From Marivita sp046592965 (GTDB taxonomy: Bacteria; Pseudomonadota; Alphaproteobacteria; Rhodobacterales; Rhodobacteraceae): DNA of 64,000 bases. The notes under the pieces were generated by a model. That model saw only the letters and a list, made by a program, of their open reading frames with translations. It did no database searches and was not told where the DNA came from. The position numbers and the translations under genes are program-made. The stretch covers positions 434,001 to 498,000 of the forward strand of contig NZ_JBISBV010000001.1 in assembly GCF_046592965.1 (NCBI RefSeq), read 5' to 3'. Shown here piece by piece: positions 50,921 through 60,195 of this stretch (its first letter is position 1; the number at the start of each line of letters is the position of its first letter).

Positions 50921-51967
50921 TTAGCCGTGCGCCTGAAAGAGCCACGCACCACCCGCTGAAAGCGTGCGTGTGGCGCGACCTTCGTGCCACAGATGCATAC
51001 AATGGGCCATCGCCTCGACCAGAGCGAGGCCGTATTCGCCTTCTCCGATCTTGCGCTTGAACAAGGGCGCAAAGCATTCTCCAGCGGATTTCGGGCTGGT
51101 TATATGCGCTTCCAGCCGGCGCAACGCGCCGTGATGGTTTTCGATCATCTGATGTAGCCGCAAGGGCAAGCCCGTGAACGGTAATTTATGCCCACCCAGC
51201 ACCAGATGGTCCTCGCGCGCCAATGTCGACAAGCGCTCGCACGCCTCGAGCCAGTCAGCGACCGGATCGGCCTCGGGTTCTGTGGCGTAAAGACCGATGT
51301 TGGAACTGATCGAGGGAAGGATCTGATCTCCTGCGAGGACCAGATTGTCATCGCGTGACCAAAGTGTCGCGTGTTCGGGGGCATGGCCATTGCCGATATG
51401 CACATCCCAATCCCGTCCGCCCGCGCGTATCACATCGCCTTGCTTTATGCGGGTATAGCCGACCGGCAACGGCGCGACGCAATCGGCAAAGTTGAATGGG
51501 CGCTCAGACGCGCGTTTGTTCAGGATCGTCGGATCCATACCGCAACGTCTCCAGAACTCCAGTGTCTCGCCGCTGGGCCGCTCCTGTTCATCGAGTTGCA
51601 GCATCCGCCCCATCAGCCACGCAGTGCGTGTGGTGACAAGTTCGGCTTGGTGATCGTTCTGGAACCAACCGGCCAGGCCGATATGATCGGGATGATGATG
51701 CGTGACGATCACCCGGTGCACGGGTTTTCCGGCCAGCGGCCCGTGCATCAGCCGCGTCCAGATCTCCCGGCTGCGATCAGAGGCGAAACCGGCGTCCACA
51801 ACGGTCCAGCCGTCGCCTTCGTCGAGCGCGTAGACGTTGACGTGATCGAGCTTCATCGGCAGCGGCAGTCGCATCCAGAGCACACCCGGTGCAACTTCGG
51901 TTGCTTTGCCGTCTTCGGGCGGCTCGATCCAGGGATAGCGAATGCCGCCTGTATCTCGATCCTTCAC
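50921..51967 (-). CDS. MBL-fold metallo-hydrolase
   Basis: A 348-residue protein with a metallo-beta-lactamase fold: metal motif THHHPDHIG (about residues 89-97), a later NGHAPEH and GDQILP, and a C-terminal winged-helix-like part (about 265-345) as in LACTB2-like hydrolases. Substrates may be thioesters or phosphodiesters; not decidable here. Its ATG overlaps the stop of the acyl-CoA dehydrogenase gene by 4 bp, so a role in fatty-acid or acyl-CoA metabolism is plausible. Confidence 0.85.
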   Translation of the reverse strand: MKDRDTGGIRYPWIEPPEDGKATEVAPGVLWMRLPLPMKLDHVNVYALDEGDGWTVVDAGFASDRSREIWTRLMHGPLAGKPVHRVIVTHHHPDHIGLAGWFQNDHQAELVTTRTAWLMGRMLQLDEQERPSGETLEFWRRCGMDPTILNKRASERPFNFADCVAPLPVGYTRIKQGDVIRAGGRDWDVHIGNGHAPEHATLWSRDDNLVLAGDQILPSISSNIGLYATEPEADPVADWLEACERLSTLAREDHLVLGGHKLPFTGLPLRLHQMIENHHGALRRLEAHITSPKSAGECFAPLFKRKIGEGEYGLALVEAMAHCMHLWHEGRATRTLSAGGAWLFQAHG

Positions 51968-53664
51968 GACGCCAGGTCTTCGACGCTCAGCGCAAACAGT
52001 GCGGTGGCGCCTTGACGGGCATGGGCCAACAGGCCGACATGTTCGGGCAACAGTCGGTGAATGTAGAACGCGGCGAGGCGCTGATGCGGGCCGTCAGGAT
52101 CGGCCAGCGCCGCCTTGAGGTGGTAATGCGCACCAAGTACGCGGGCAAAGCCGTGCAAGAACGGAACTGACCCGGCAAAGCGGTCCTTTGGCGCGTGTTC
52201 GACCATCCACTCGGTGGTCTCGCGCAGCGTCTCGCAGGCTTGCCAGACCGGATCAACCAGATCGGGCAAGGCGGTGCGGGCAGCCTCGGCCTCGGATTCC
52301 ATTTCGTCAAGCAACCGATACGCCGCCTCGCCGCCGTCCATCAGCTTGCGGCCGACGAGGTCCATTGACTGAATGCCGTTGGTGCCTTCGTAGATCGCAG
52401 TAACCCGGACATCGCGGGAATACTGCGCCGCGCCGGTTTCCTCGACAAAGCCCATGCCGCCATGCACCTGGACACCCATCTCGGCCACCCTCATGCCGGT
52501 TTCGGTGCCGAACGCCTTGGTGATGGGCGTCAGGAGCGCGGCGCGTGCGGCCCAGTCGGCATCACCGGTGGCGGTCTCCATGTCGATCGCCACGGCATTG
52601 GCCAAGGCAATCGCGCGCGCGGCGAAGATATCGGCCTTCATCGTTGCCAGCATCCGGCGCACGTCGGCATGATCGGTGATGTTGTTGTTCTCGGTCTTGC
52701 CCTGCTTGCGGTCTTGCGCGTAGGCGAGCGCGTGCTGGAACGCGCCTTCGGCGGCACCGATGCCTTGGACACCGACACCAAGTCGCGCATTGTTCATCAT
52801 GGTGAACATGGCGCGCATCCCGTCATGCTCCTTGCCGATCAGCCAGCCTTTTGCGCCATCATACTGCATCACGGCGGTGGGACTGCCATGCAGGCCCATC
52901 TTGTGTTCGAGGCTCACCACTTTCAGCGTGTTTGCCACACCGGGGTTACCGGCCTCATCCGGAATGAGCTTGGGCACCAGAAACAGGCTGATCCCCTTCG
53001 TTCCCGGCACGGCTCCCGGCAAGCGGGCGAGAACGAGGTGGCAGACGTTTTCGGTGAAATCGTTGTCGCCCCATGAGATGTAGATCTTTTGCCCGGTGAT
53101 CGCGTATGTGCCGTCGCCGTTCGGTTCGGCTTTGGTCGCCAGCGCCCCAACGTCGCTACCCGCCTGCGGTTCGGTCAGGTTCATCGTGCCGACCCATTCA
53201 CCCGAGATCAGCTTGGGCAGATAGGTGTCCTTGATCTCGTCTGTCGCGTGATGCTCCAGCGCTTCAATCTGACCTTGCGACATCAGCGGCGCAAGTTGCA
53301 AAGACAGGCAGGCGGCGCTCATCATGTCGTTGACGGCGGTGGTCATGGACATTGGCAATCCCATGCCGCCGTGGTCCGGATCGGCGGCAATCGCGATCCA
53401 GCCGCCATCGGCAATCGCGCGGTAGCCGTCGCTGAACCCCGGAGACGTCCGCACGACCCCGTTCTCAAGCCGCGCGGGATGCAGATCCCCGGCGCGCTGC
53501 AACGGGGCGAGGATTTCTTCGCACATCTTGCCCGCCTCGGTCAGCACGGCATCGACCGTTTCAGGTGTCGCTTCGCCGAAACGGTCGGTCGCGGCGACCT
53601 GATCAAACCCGACCACGTGATCGAACATAAAACGGAACTCGGAAACATTGGCGCGATATGGCAT
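51964..53664 (-). CDS. Acyl-CoA dehydrogenase, large form with C-terminal extension
   Basis: FAD enzyme that introduces a trans double bond into an acyl-CoA. The 566-residue protein has N-terminal, middle (LTEPQAGSDVGAL) and C-terminal domains, the catalytic glutamate in YEGTNGIQ, and about 120 extra residues at the end. This extended type includes 3-methylmercaptopropionyl-CoA dehydrogenase (DmdC) of DMSP-degrading roseobacters, but several paralogues with other substrates exist. Start ATG 53664 has AAAGGAAAG upstream; the frame continues to 53835 without support. Coupled to the MBL hydrolase gene. Confidence 0.88.
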   Translation of the reverse strand: MPYRANVSEFRFMFDHVVGFDQVAATDRFGEATPETVDAVLTEAGKMCEEILAPLQRAGDLHPARLENGVVRTSPGFSDGYRAIADGGWIAIAADPDHGGMGLPMSMTTAVNDMMSAACLSLQLAPLMSQGQIEALEHHATDEIKDTYLPKLISGEWVGTMNLTEPQAGSDVGALATKAEPNGDGTYAITGQKIYISWGDNDFTENVCHLVLARLPGAVPGTKGISLFLVPKLIPDEAGNPGVANTLKVVSLEHKMGLHGSPTAVMQYDGAKGWLIGKEHDGMRAMFTMMNNARLGVGVQGIGAAEGAFQHALAYAQDRKQGKTENNNITDHADVRRMLATMKADIFAARAIALANAVAIDMETATGDADWAARAALLTPITKAFGTETGMRVAEMGVQVHGGMGFVEETGAAQYSRDVRVTAIYEGTNGIQSMDLVGRKLMDGGEAAYRLLDEMESEAEAARTALPDLVDPVWQACETLRETTEWMVEHAPKDRFAGSVPFLHGFARVLGAHYHLKAALADPDGPHQRLAAFYIHRLLPEHVGLLAHARQGATALFALSVEDLAS

Positions 53665-53800
53665 GAGCGGGCTTTCCTTTGGTGGCTTGGCGCGCGCAGG
53701 GCGGCTTGGCAATCGATGGTCCGGGCGATAAGCAATCGTCACCTTTGGTGCAAGCCTGACGAATGCGGTCTGCCCCATCAACCAAAACGCGGCGTCACGG

Positions 53801-54751
53801 ATGAACCGATCCCCGATGGAAATCTTGCCCGACACGGCCGAGGGCCACGCGCGCGCCGCACAGCTGCTACGCGGCGGCGGGCTTGTCGCCTTTCCGACCG
53901 AAACGGTTTACGGGCTGGGCGCGGATGCGTGTAACGACCGCGCGGTGGCGCGCATCTTCGATGCGAAAGGCCGCCCCAGCTTCAACCCCTTGATCGCCCA
54001 TTTTGCCGAGCGTGATGCCGTCAAACGGCATGTGATTTGGAGCGATGAGGCCGAAGCGCTGGCCAATGCCTATTGGCCCGGTCCACTGACAATGGTCCTG
54101 CGCAAGCGCGCAGACAGTCCGATTTCCAAATTGGTGACCGCCGGGCTCGATACGCTGGCGGTGCGCGTGCCGGCCCACCCGACGGCCAAGGCGGTGCTGG
54201 CGGGTTTCGGCGGCCCGGTCGCGGCTCCGTCGGCCAACCGGTCGGGCCAGATCAGCCCGACGCGCGCGTCGCATGTCACGAGCGGTCTCGGAGACCGCGT
54301 GGATGCGGTGATCAACGCGGGCGTCTGCGCGGTTGGCATCGAATCCACGATCATCGGGCTGGTCGAGCATCCGATTCTGTTGCGTCCCGGTGGGGTCACG
54401 AAAGACCAGCTGATGCAAACGCTGGGTGCCGCGATCGCCGTTCGAAAAAACGCCGAGGCGATTTCCGCGCCGGGGCAGCTTGGCTCGCATTATGCACCGA
54501 ACGCCGCAGTGCGTTTGAACGCGACCGAGTGGCGCGCGGGCGAATTGCGCTTGGGGTTCGGAGATGTGGCCTGCGATCTGAACCTGTCCGAGGACGAGGA
54601 TCTGGTCGAGGCGGCGGCGCATCTGTTCGACCATCTGCACCGCCTGGACGCGCGGGGCGGAACGGTGATTGCCGTGTCGCCGATCCCGCATCACGGGTTG
54701 GGCGTGGCGATCAATGACCGACTGACCCGCGCCGCTGCTCCTCGCGACTGA
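53801..54751 (+). CDS. L-threonylcarbamoyladenylate synthase (Sua5 type)
   Basis: Makes threonylcarbamoyl-AMP for t6A37 of ANN-decoding tRNAs. The 316-residue product has the YrdC domain (GGLVAFPTETVYGLGADA, about residues 25-42; KGRPSFNPL; SANRSGQISPT) and a C-terminal Sua5 domain beginning after the linker SAPGQLGSHYAPN. The start may be ATG 53801 or 53816; neither has a clear ribosome site. It is divergent from the acyl-CoA dehydrogenase gene. Confidence 0.93.
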   Translation: MNRSPMEILPDTAEGHARAAQLLRGGGLVAFPTETVYGLGADACNDRAVARIFDAKGRPSFNPLIAHFAERDAVKRHVIWSDEAEALANAYWPGPLTMVLRKRADSPISKLVTAGLDTLAVRVPAHPTAKAVLAGFGGPVAAPSANRSGQISPTRASHVTSGLGDRVDAVINAGVCAVGIESTIIGLVEHPILLRPGGVTKDQLMQTLGAAIAVRKNAEAISAPGQLGSHYAPNAAVRLNATEWRAGELRLGFGDVACDLNLSEDEDLVEAAAHLFDHLHRLDARGGTVIAVSPIPHHGLGVAINDRLTRAAAPRD

Positions 54752-54764
54752 CGCTGCTCGCAGC

Positions 54765-55733
54765 TCAGTCGAATTTCCAGAGTGCCGGAACAAAGCTGTA
54801 TGTGTCACCCTCGCGCATGACATGGCCGACGCCGGGGAACGGAAAGTGATAGCCGAGGACCGCCATCCGATCCGCCGCCACCATATCGAGCAGGCGCATG
54901 CGCGTTTTCACCGCTTGATCGCCATCCATGTCGAATTCGTTATACCAGCCGGGATGGGCGAAGTTTGTATAGGCGTGGGTCATTGCATCGCCGAGCGCGA
55001 TCAATTGCTGCCCGCCGCTCTCGACGACAACCGACATGTGCCCCGGCGTGTGACCGGGTGTGTCGATCACGCGCACGCCCGGCAAAATTTCGGTGCCGTC
55101 CTGCATCAGCTCCCATTCGGCGCCGTCGACTTCGATGGAATTCTGTGCACCGACAACGAATTGCTGCATGTCCGCGGACACTTGCGAGGCAAGACCGTCC
55201 TGCATCCAGAAGTTCTTTTCGGTCTCTCCGATGAAGTACTTTGCATCCGGTAGGATCGCTTCGTCGAAATCGTCGCGAATGCCCCAGATGTGATCCGGAT
55301 GCGCATGGGTGATCACCACATGCGTGATCGCCGCCGGATCAAGCCCTGCCGCCTCCATGTTGGCCCAGACGCGCCCTGCGGTTTCAAGGAACCGGTTGCC
55401 GGAGCCGACATCGACCAGCACGCGCGCGTCTCCGATCTCGATATGGATGTGATTGGTGTGGGAATAGTTGGTCTCGGTCGACAGGAAGTGCTTTGCCAGA
55501 AACGCCTGCACCTCTGCCGGATCGGCGTTGACGCCAAGGCCATCGACCGACAGACCAAGGTAACCATCCGAAACGACGGTGATCTTCGCCTCTCCCAATG
55601 TGAAGCGGAAAAACCCGGGATTGCCACCCTCGGGCGCGCCGAGGCTGGCCAGCGCTTGCGCTCCGGGCAGGGCAAAGGCGGGCATCGCGGCGGCGGTTTT
55701 CAGAAAGGCGCGGCGGGTCGGGCGCAACAGCAT
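54765..55733 (-). CDS. Tat-exported MBL-fold hydrolase
   Basis: A 322-residue metallo-beta-lactamase-fold protein with a twin-arginine signal peptide (RRAFLK at residues 8-13, hydrophobic core, cleavage near residue 30). Metal motifs are THAHPDHIWG, a TPGHTPGHM stretch and GDAMTH, as in quorum-quenching-lactonase-like or other MBL hydrolases. The folded protein is exported to the periplasm. Substrate unknown. Start fixed by GGGAGGAG six bases before ATG 55733. It lies 79 bp downstream of rsmD. Confidence 0.85.
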   Translation of the reverse strand: MLLRPTRRAFLKTAAAMPAFALPGAQALASLGAPEGGNPGFFRFTLGEAKITVVSDGYLGLSVDGLGVNADPAEVQAFLAKHFLSTETNYSHTNHIHIEIGDARVLVDVGSGNRFLETAGRVWANMEAAGLDPAAITHVVITHAHPDHIWGIRDDFDEAILPDAKYFIGETEKNFWMQDGLASQVSADMQQFVVGAQNSIEVDGAEWELMQDGTEILPGVRVIDTPGHTPGHMSVVVESGGQQLIALGDAMTHAYTNFAHPGWYNEFDMDGDQAVKTRMRLLDMVAADRMAVLGYHFPFPGVGHVMREGDTYSFVPALWKFD

Positions 55734-55812
55734 GGTGTCTCCTCCCAGAGATAAATTCAAACTTGTGAATAACATATCGCCAAGCAATGCCGCAATCGCG
55801 ATTTCCGTTTGC

Positions 55813-56376
55813 CTAGATAGGAGTATAGCGCAGCACCGTGACATGGGTGTCGCCATAACGGCGGGCGTCGAGACGTTCGAACCCGGCAGGGGCCGATTGC
55901 GGCGCGCTTTCCTCCCAGACGATCAGCGCATCTTGCGCCAGCCATCCGCCCTCTGTTGCCGCTGACAGGGCTTTGATGCCCAGACCCAAACCGTAAGGCG
56001 GATCGAGGAATACCAGCGTCGCCGGCGCTGCATCACAAGCCGGCAGCCGCGTCGCATCACGCGCGATGACGCGGCAGGCGGTGCAGCCAAGCGTCTGAAT
56101 ATTGGCGCGGATCAGCCCGAGCGCCTTGCGACCGTCATCGACAAACACCGCTGCATCCGCCCCGCGCGACAGCGCCTCAAGCCCCAGCGCGCCAGTTCCC
56201 GCGAACAGGTCAAGCACCTGCGCGCCCTCGAAAGGCGCGCCGAACCGTCCGCCGCCCAGCATGTTGAACAGGCTCTCGCGCACGCGGTCGGATGTCGGGC
56301 GCAGATGGGCGCTGGGGTCGCCCTTTCCGACACTGGCCAGAGGCCGCCCGCGCCATTTTCCGGCGATGATCCTCAC
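55813..56376 (-). CDS. rsmD: 16S rRNA (guanine966-N2)-methyltransferase
   Basis: Methylates G966 of 16S rRNA. The 187-residue protein has the family N-terminus (MRIIAGKWRGR), the RPTSDRVRESLFN segment, the SAM-binding LDLFAGTGALGLE and the catalytic DPPYG motif. Its ATG overlaps the stop of the flavoprotein reductase gene by 4 bp (ATGA), an unusual partner for it. Confidence 0.94.
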   Translation of the reverse strand: MRIIAGKWRGRPLASVGKGDPSAHLRPTSDRVRESLFNMLGGGRFGAPFEGAQVLDLFAGTGALGLEALSRGADAAVFVDDGRKALGLIRANIQTLGCTACRVIARDATRLPACDAAPATLVFLDPPYGLGLGIKALSAATEGGWLAQDALIVWEESAPQSAPAGFERLDARRYGDTHVTVLRYTPI

Positions 56377-57584
56377 GCCTTGAGCAGCGCTTTGAGATCG
56401 GTGGAGGTGTCGCGCACGGCTTCGGGAGAAGGCGACTTACCCGCTTCGATCAGACGCTTGCCCACCATGTAGGAGCGCGGGTCGTTCATCGCGTCGATTG
56501 CCAGAAGCGTCTCGCCGGAGAAGTACCAATGCGAAACCGTATCGCCGTCACCCTCGCGCACGACGATCCTGTCATAGCCGGTGCTCAATCCCGCGATCTG
56601 GAGTTTGACATCGTACTGATCCGACCAGAACCACGGCTTCGCGTCATAGGCGCACTCCGCGCCCAGGATGTTGTCGGCCACGCATTCGGCCTGATCTATC
56701 GCGTTACCCACGCTTTCGAGCCGCAACTGCTGGCCGCGCCACGGAAAAGACGCACAGTCGCCCGCTGCCCAGATATTCGCAACAGAGGTGCGGCCATGCG
56801 CGTCGGTCTTGATGCCGTTCTCGATCGTGACACCTGCGGCTTGCGCCAGCGCTGTGTGCGGCAGGATGCCAACCCCAACCAGCACGAAATCCAGCTCGAG
56901 CGAGCTGCCATCCGTCAGAACCGCACCCGTCACTGCGCCGTCCGTTCCGGTCAGATGATCCAGCCCCACGCCTTCGCGAATATCTACACCATGCGCAGTA
57001 TGAAGCGCACGGAAGTATGCCGAGGTTTCCGGCGCAGCAACGCGTTGCAGGATACGTTCCGCCATTTCCACCAGCGTGACCGACAGGCCGCGTTTCGCAG
57101 CGACCGCCGCAGCTTCCAGCCCGATATAGCCACCGCCAACGATCAGCACGCGCGCGCCTCTCGCAAACCGTGGCCCCATCGCATCGACATCCCGCAATCC
57201 CCGCACCAGCAGAACACCGTCCAGATCGCCGCCGATCGCCGCCGGAAGCCGGCGTGGTTCCGAACCGGTCGCAAAAACCAGATCATCATAGCCCAGCGTC
57301 TCGCCCGCCACCGTCACCGTCTGCGCGTCAGCGTCTATCTCGGTCACCGGCGCGCCCAACCGCAGGTCGATGTCGTTCTCGGCGTAGTAACTTTCGGGCC
57401 GCAGATAGAGACGTTCCCGCTCCATCTCTCCCAGCAGATAGGCTTTTGAAAGCGGTGGGCGCTGATAGGGCGGAAAGGGTTCCTCACCGATAAGGGTGAT
57501 GCGACCGTCAAAGCCTTTTGCGCGCAGCCGGGCGACCAGAGACGCACCGGCTTGCCCGGCTCCCACTACGATGACGTGGCTCAT
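56373..57584 (-). CDS. FAD-dependent ferredoxin/rubredoxin reductase-like protein
   Basis: A 403-residue flavoprotein of the putidaredoxin reductase/rubredoxin reductase type: FAD motif VVGAGQAGASL (about residues 5-15), the PPYQRPPLSK segment, the NAD motif VGGGYIGLEAA (about 149-159), and the late FAD segment WAAGDCASF. These enzymes pass electrons from NADH to a small ferredoxin or rubredoxin for oxygenases. No ferredoxin gene is adjacent, but an AlkB-type hydroxylase lies 0.6 kb away on the same strand. Overlaps rsmD by 4 bp. Confidence 0.88.
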   Translation of the reverse strand: MSHVIVVGAGQAGASLVARLRAKGFDGRITLIGEEPFPPYQRPPLSKAYLLGEMERERLYLRPESYYAENDIDLRLGAPVTEIDADAQTVTVAGETLGYDDLVFATGSEPRRLPAAIGGDLDGVLLVRGLRDVDAMGPRFARGARVLIVGGGYIGLEAAAVAAKRGLSVTLVEMAERILQRVAAPETSAYFRALHTAHGVDIREGVGLDHLTGTDGAVTGAVLTDGSSLELDFVLVGVGILPHTALAQAAGVTIENGIKTDAHGRTSVANIWAAGDCASFPWRGQQLRLESVGNAIDQAECVADNILGAECAYDAKPWFWSDQYDVKLQIAGLSTGYDRIVVREGDGDTVSHWYFSGETLLAIDAMNDPRSYMVGKRLIEAGKSPSPEAVRDTSTDLKALLKA

Positions 57585-57680
57585 ATGCGCCCCTTATCTC
57601 TCGAAAATGCCATTGGTGTCGTTGTGCCTGACCCTATATGCCAGCAGCACGGAAACGCAATTCTTTGAAAGGGACCAGAC

Positions 57681-58169
57681 ATGGCCGTTAAAACAGGCGA
57701 CAAACTCCCCGAAGCAACGTTGGTCAAGATGGGCAAGGACGGCCCTGAACAAGTGTCTCTGGCCGCTCACGCCAAGGGCAAGAAACTGGTGATCTTTGCC
57801 GTGCCGGGCGCGTACACGCCAACCTGTCACGCCGCGCATGTCCCGAGCTTTGTTCGCACCAAGGATCAGTTCACTGAAAAAGGCGTCGACGAGATCATCT
57901 GTGTGTCGGTCAACGATCCGTTCGTGATGCAAGCCTGGGGCGGAGCGACCGGCGCGACCGGTGCCGGAATCACCATGCTGGGTGATCCGCAAAGCGAATT
58001 CACCAAGGCGCTGGGCATGGATTTCGATGCACCTCCCGCCGGTCTGATCGGGCGGTCCAAGCGCTATGCAATGCTGGTGGACGACGGCACCATCACCGCA
58101 TGGCATGTCGAGGAAAGCCCCGGCGTCTGCGAAATCTCCGGCGGCGAATCGATGCTGAAGGAACTCTAA
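57681..58169 (+). CDS. Peroxiredoxin, Prx5/AhpE-like thioredoxin-fold
   Basis: Thiol peroxidase of 162 residues, with the peroxidatic cysteine in PGAYTPTCH (C49 region) typical of the Prx5 group that reduces H2O2 and organic peroxides. A further cysteine lies near the C-terminus (GVCEIS), a candidate resolving residue. AAGGGA precedes ATG 57681. Divergent from the flavoprotein reductase gene and convergent with the AlkB-type gene. Confidence 0.93.
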   Translation: MAVKTGDKLPEATLVKMGKDGPEQVSLAAHAKGKKLVIFAVPGAYTPTCHAAHVPSFVRTKDQFTEKGVDEIICVSVNDPFVMQAWGGATGATGAGITMLGDPQSEFTKALGMDFDAPPAGLIGRSKRYAMLVDDGTITAWHVEESPGVCEISGGESMLKEL

Positions 58170-58194
58170 GCCACTAACCGATACCGCCCGCTGC

Positions 58195-59334
58195 TCAAAC
58201 CGGGTGGCGGGCCTTGTTATAGTCGCTCCAATCCTCGATTTCGGGATAGTAGCGCTTGCGCCATTCCCGAACACGCGGGTTCATCATCGCGCGCCACTTG
58301 CGCGGAAACAGCGCGAAGAACGTCATCACCGGATAGCCATAGGGCAATTGCGGCGCGTCCTCCTCGGAATGGGCTTGTAGCAGCGGGAACCGGCGGTCGG
58401 GCTTGTAGTGGTGATCTGAATGGCGTTGGAGATTGATCAACAGCCAGTTGGATGCCTTATGTGACGCATTCCAGCTATGGCGTGGCTTGACGTGTTCATA
58501 CTTGCCGCCGCCCAGATACTTCCGTGTCAGCCCATAATGTTCGACATAATTCACCAGTTCGAGCTGGAAGATCGCCGACCACGCCTGAAGCATGAAGATC
58601 AGCACGCCAAGCCAGCCGCCAAGCGCAAAGGCCAATAGCAGAAACGCCAGTTGCAACGCGCCATAGCGCCAGAACGGATTGCGCCGGTGCCACCACGGCA
58701 ACCCCTTGCGCGCCAGCATGTCGCGTTCGGCACGAAAGGACGAGACGAGGCAGGTACGCAGAACGCGGGGATAGAAGCGCCAGAACGATTCGCTGTAGCG
58801 CGCCGTCACGGGATCGCGCGGCGTTCCCACATGGCGGTGATGCACCAAGAGATGCTCCGAGCGGAAATGCCCGTAAAGCGCCATCGCCATGAGCAGATCG
58901 CCCAGCCAACGCTCCCATTTGTTGCGCTGGTGCATGAGTTCATGTGCGTAAACGATGCCGATGGTGCCGGACATGACGCCCATCCCGACCGTGACCAGAT
59001 AAATCTCCAATGCGCCAAGATACTCGGCGCGAGGCACATACCAGACCAGCCCGAAGATCATCGCGAACTGCAAAGGTGCCCAGATCAGCGTGATCAGTCG
59101 ATGCCAGAACAGCGCGCTGTCCCTGGTCTGCGGATCGAGGTTGTCGATATTGAGCCCGAGGGCCGCATCCAACGTGGCAAAGACCCCCCACGTTGCGAGA
59201 ATCGGCACCAGAACCCAAACCCCACCAAAGATCGCGCCGCTCAGAACCAGCGGGATCATCAACAGCGACAGCCAGAACGGCAATGCGGTACGCAAGGGCA
59301 GGCGGGTCGGTTTGGGTACTGTGCTGTCAGCCAC
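58195..59334 (-). CDS. alkB: AlkB-type alkane 1-monooxygenase (integral-membrane diiron hydroxylase)
   Basis: Hydroxylates the terminal carbon of medium-chain alkanes or related compounds. The 379-residue protein has about six membrane segments and the histidine motifs of the diiron site: HELMH, a HHRHVG cluster, NYVEHYGL and LQRHSDHH. The start is GTG at 59334, the only plausible one near the first helix; the open frame runs on to 60153 but there is antisense to the next gene. Neither rubredoxin nor an alkane regulator lies next to it. Substrate range unknown. Confidence 0.9.
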   Translation of the reverse strand: MADSTVPKPTRLPLRTALPFWLSLLMIPLVLSGAIFGGVWVLVPILATWGVFATLDAALGLNIDNLDPQTRDSALFWHRLITLIWAPLQFAMIFGLVWYVPRAEYLGALEIYLVTVGMGVMSGTIGIVYAHELMHQRNKWERWLGDLLMAMALYGHFRSEHLLVHHRHVGTPRDPVTARYSESFWRFYPRVLRTCLVSSFRAERDMLARKGLPWWHRRNPFWRYGALQLAFLLLAFALGGWLGVLIFMLQAWSAIFQLELVNYVEHYGLTRKYLGGGKYEHVKPRHSWNASHKASNWLLINLQRHSDHHYKPDRRFPLLQAHSEEDAPQLPYGYPVMTFFALFPRKWRAMMNPRVREWRKRYYPEIEDWSDYNKARHPV

Positions 59335-59457
59335 GGCATGGACTCGCAGAAAGGGGTCGCGCAAAACTAACAGCGTGCAGTTGGCTTCGCCAAGACTTAC
59401 GTTGCGAGGATCGAACCACATTGCACGTTTGAATTGGGGCGCTATCTGGCACGAACG

Positions 59458-60195
59458 ATGACGACCTTGTCCTGTATAAGCTGGAACATCCATCGTGGAC
59501 GCGGGGAGGACGGGGTAATCGATCCTGTTCGGACGGTCGACGTCCTGACCGGTGAGGTCGCCGACCGCAGCACAGACATACTGGTTCTGCAGGAAGCAGA
59601 CGAGGAAGCACAGCCACATCAGGGATTTCTCGATCTCGATCGCATCGAGGCCGACACCGGCCTGGGACACGTACATGCCGATACGCGGACCCGGTGGGGC
59701 GAAAGCAGTCATGGCTTTCTCGGCGTTCTGATATTGGCGCAGGCCGGTGTGACGATTGAGGACATTGCGCTGGTTGATTTGCCCGGGCACTGCCATCGTG
59801 GCGCCGTGGTGCTGGATCTGCAAAAAGACAATTGTCCGGTACGCTTGATCGGAACACATCTGTCGCTGACGCAGGCATTGCGGGTGGCCCAGATGCGGAC
59901 ACTGGGCCAATATCTCACGCGGCGCAGTGATCGGCCGACCATCTTGTGCGGAGATCTCAACGAATGGCGTCCCTGGGGCGGGCTGGCTTTTTCCAAGGGT
60001 ATTCTCGGACAACGCTTTTCCGGACCGGCTCGGGCGACATTTCCGGTCCGGCGACCGCTCTTGCCGCTCGACCGGTTCTTGGCGGCCGGCGCTGCGCGCG
60101 TTGTCGATGCCCGCGTTCTCGATGGCGCCGGGATACGCATGGCGTCGGATCACCGTCCGCTTGCGGCACAGATCAAGGTTGGGTCGCCGTCATGA
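59458..60195 (+). CDS. Endonuclease/exonuclease/phosphatase (EEP) family protein
   Basis: A 245-residue metal-dependent phosphoesterase of the DNase I-like fold: SWNIHRG (about residues 8-14), LQEAD, GTHLSL, GDLNEW and the terminal ASDHRPL, the complete active-site set. Such proteins hydrolyse DNA, phospholipids or inositol phosphates; the target is unknown. In roseobacters it often accompanies a phosphatidyltransferase or cardiolipin synthase-type gene; here a CDP-alcohol phosphatidyltransferase-like gene follows 0.6 kb later. Its 3' end overlaps the convergent cytochrome gene by 6 bp. Confidence 0.84.
   Translation: MTTLSCISWNIHRGRGEDGVIDPVRTVDVLTGEVADRSTDILVLQEADEEAQPHQGFLDLDRIEADTGLGHVHADTRTRWGESSHGFLGVLILAQAGVTIEDIALVDLPGHCHRGAVVLDLQKDNCPVRLIGTHLSLTQALRVAQMRTLGQYLTRRSDRPTILCGDLNEWRPWGGLAFSKGILGQRFSGPARATFPVRRPLLPLDRFLAAGAARVVDARVLDGAGIRMASDHRPLAAQIKVGSPS

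Noticed and set aside
58186..58212. GCCCGC/GCGGGC dyad between the peroxiredoxin and alkB gene ends
   Set aside because: 15-base loop, part lies in alkB coding sequence, no T run.
59335..60153. 273-codon upstream extension of the alkB frame
   Set aside because: Antisense to the EEP phosphatase gene; the AlkB family N-terminus begins at the GTG 59334.
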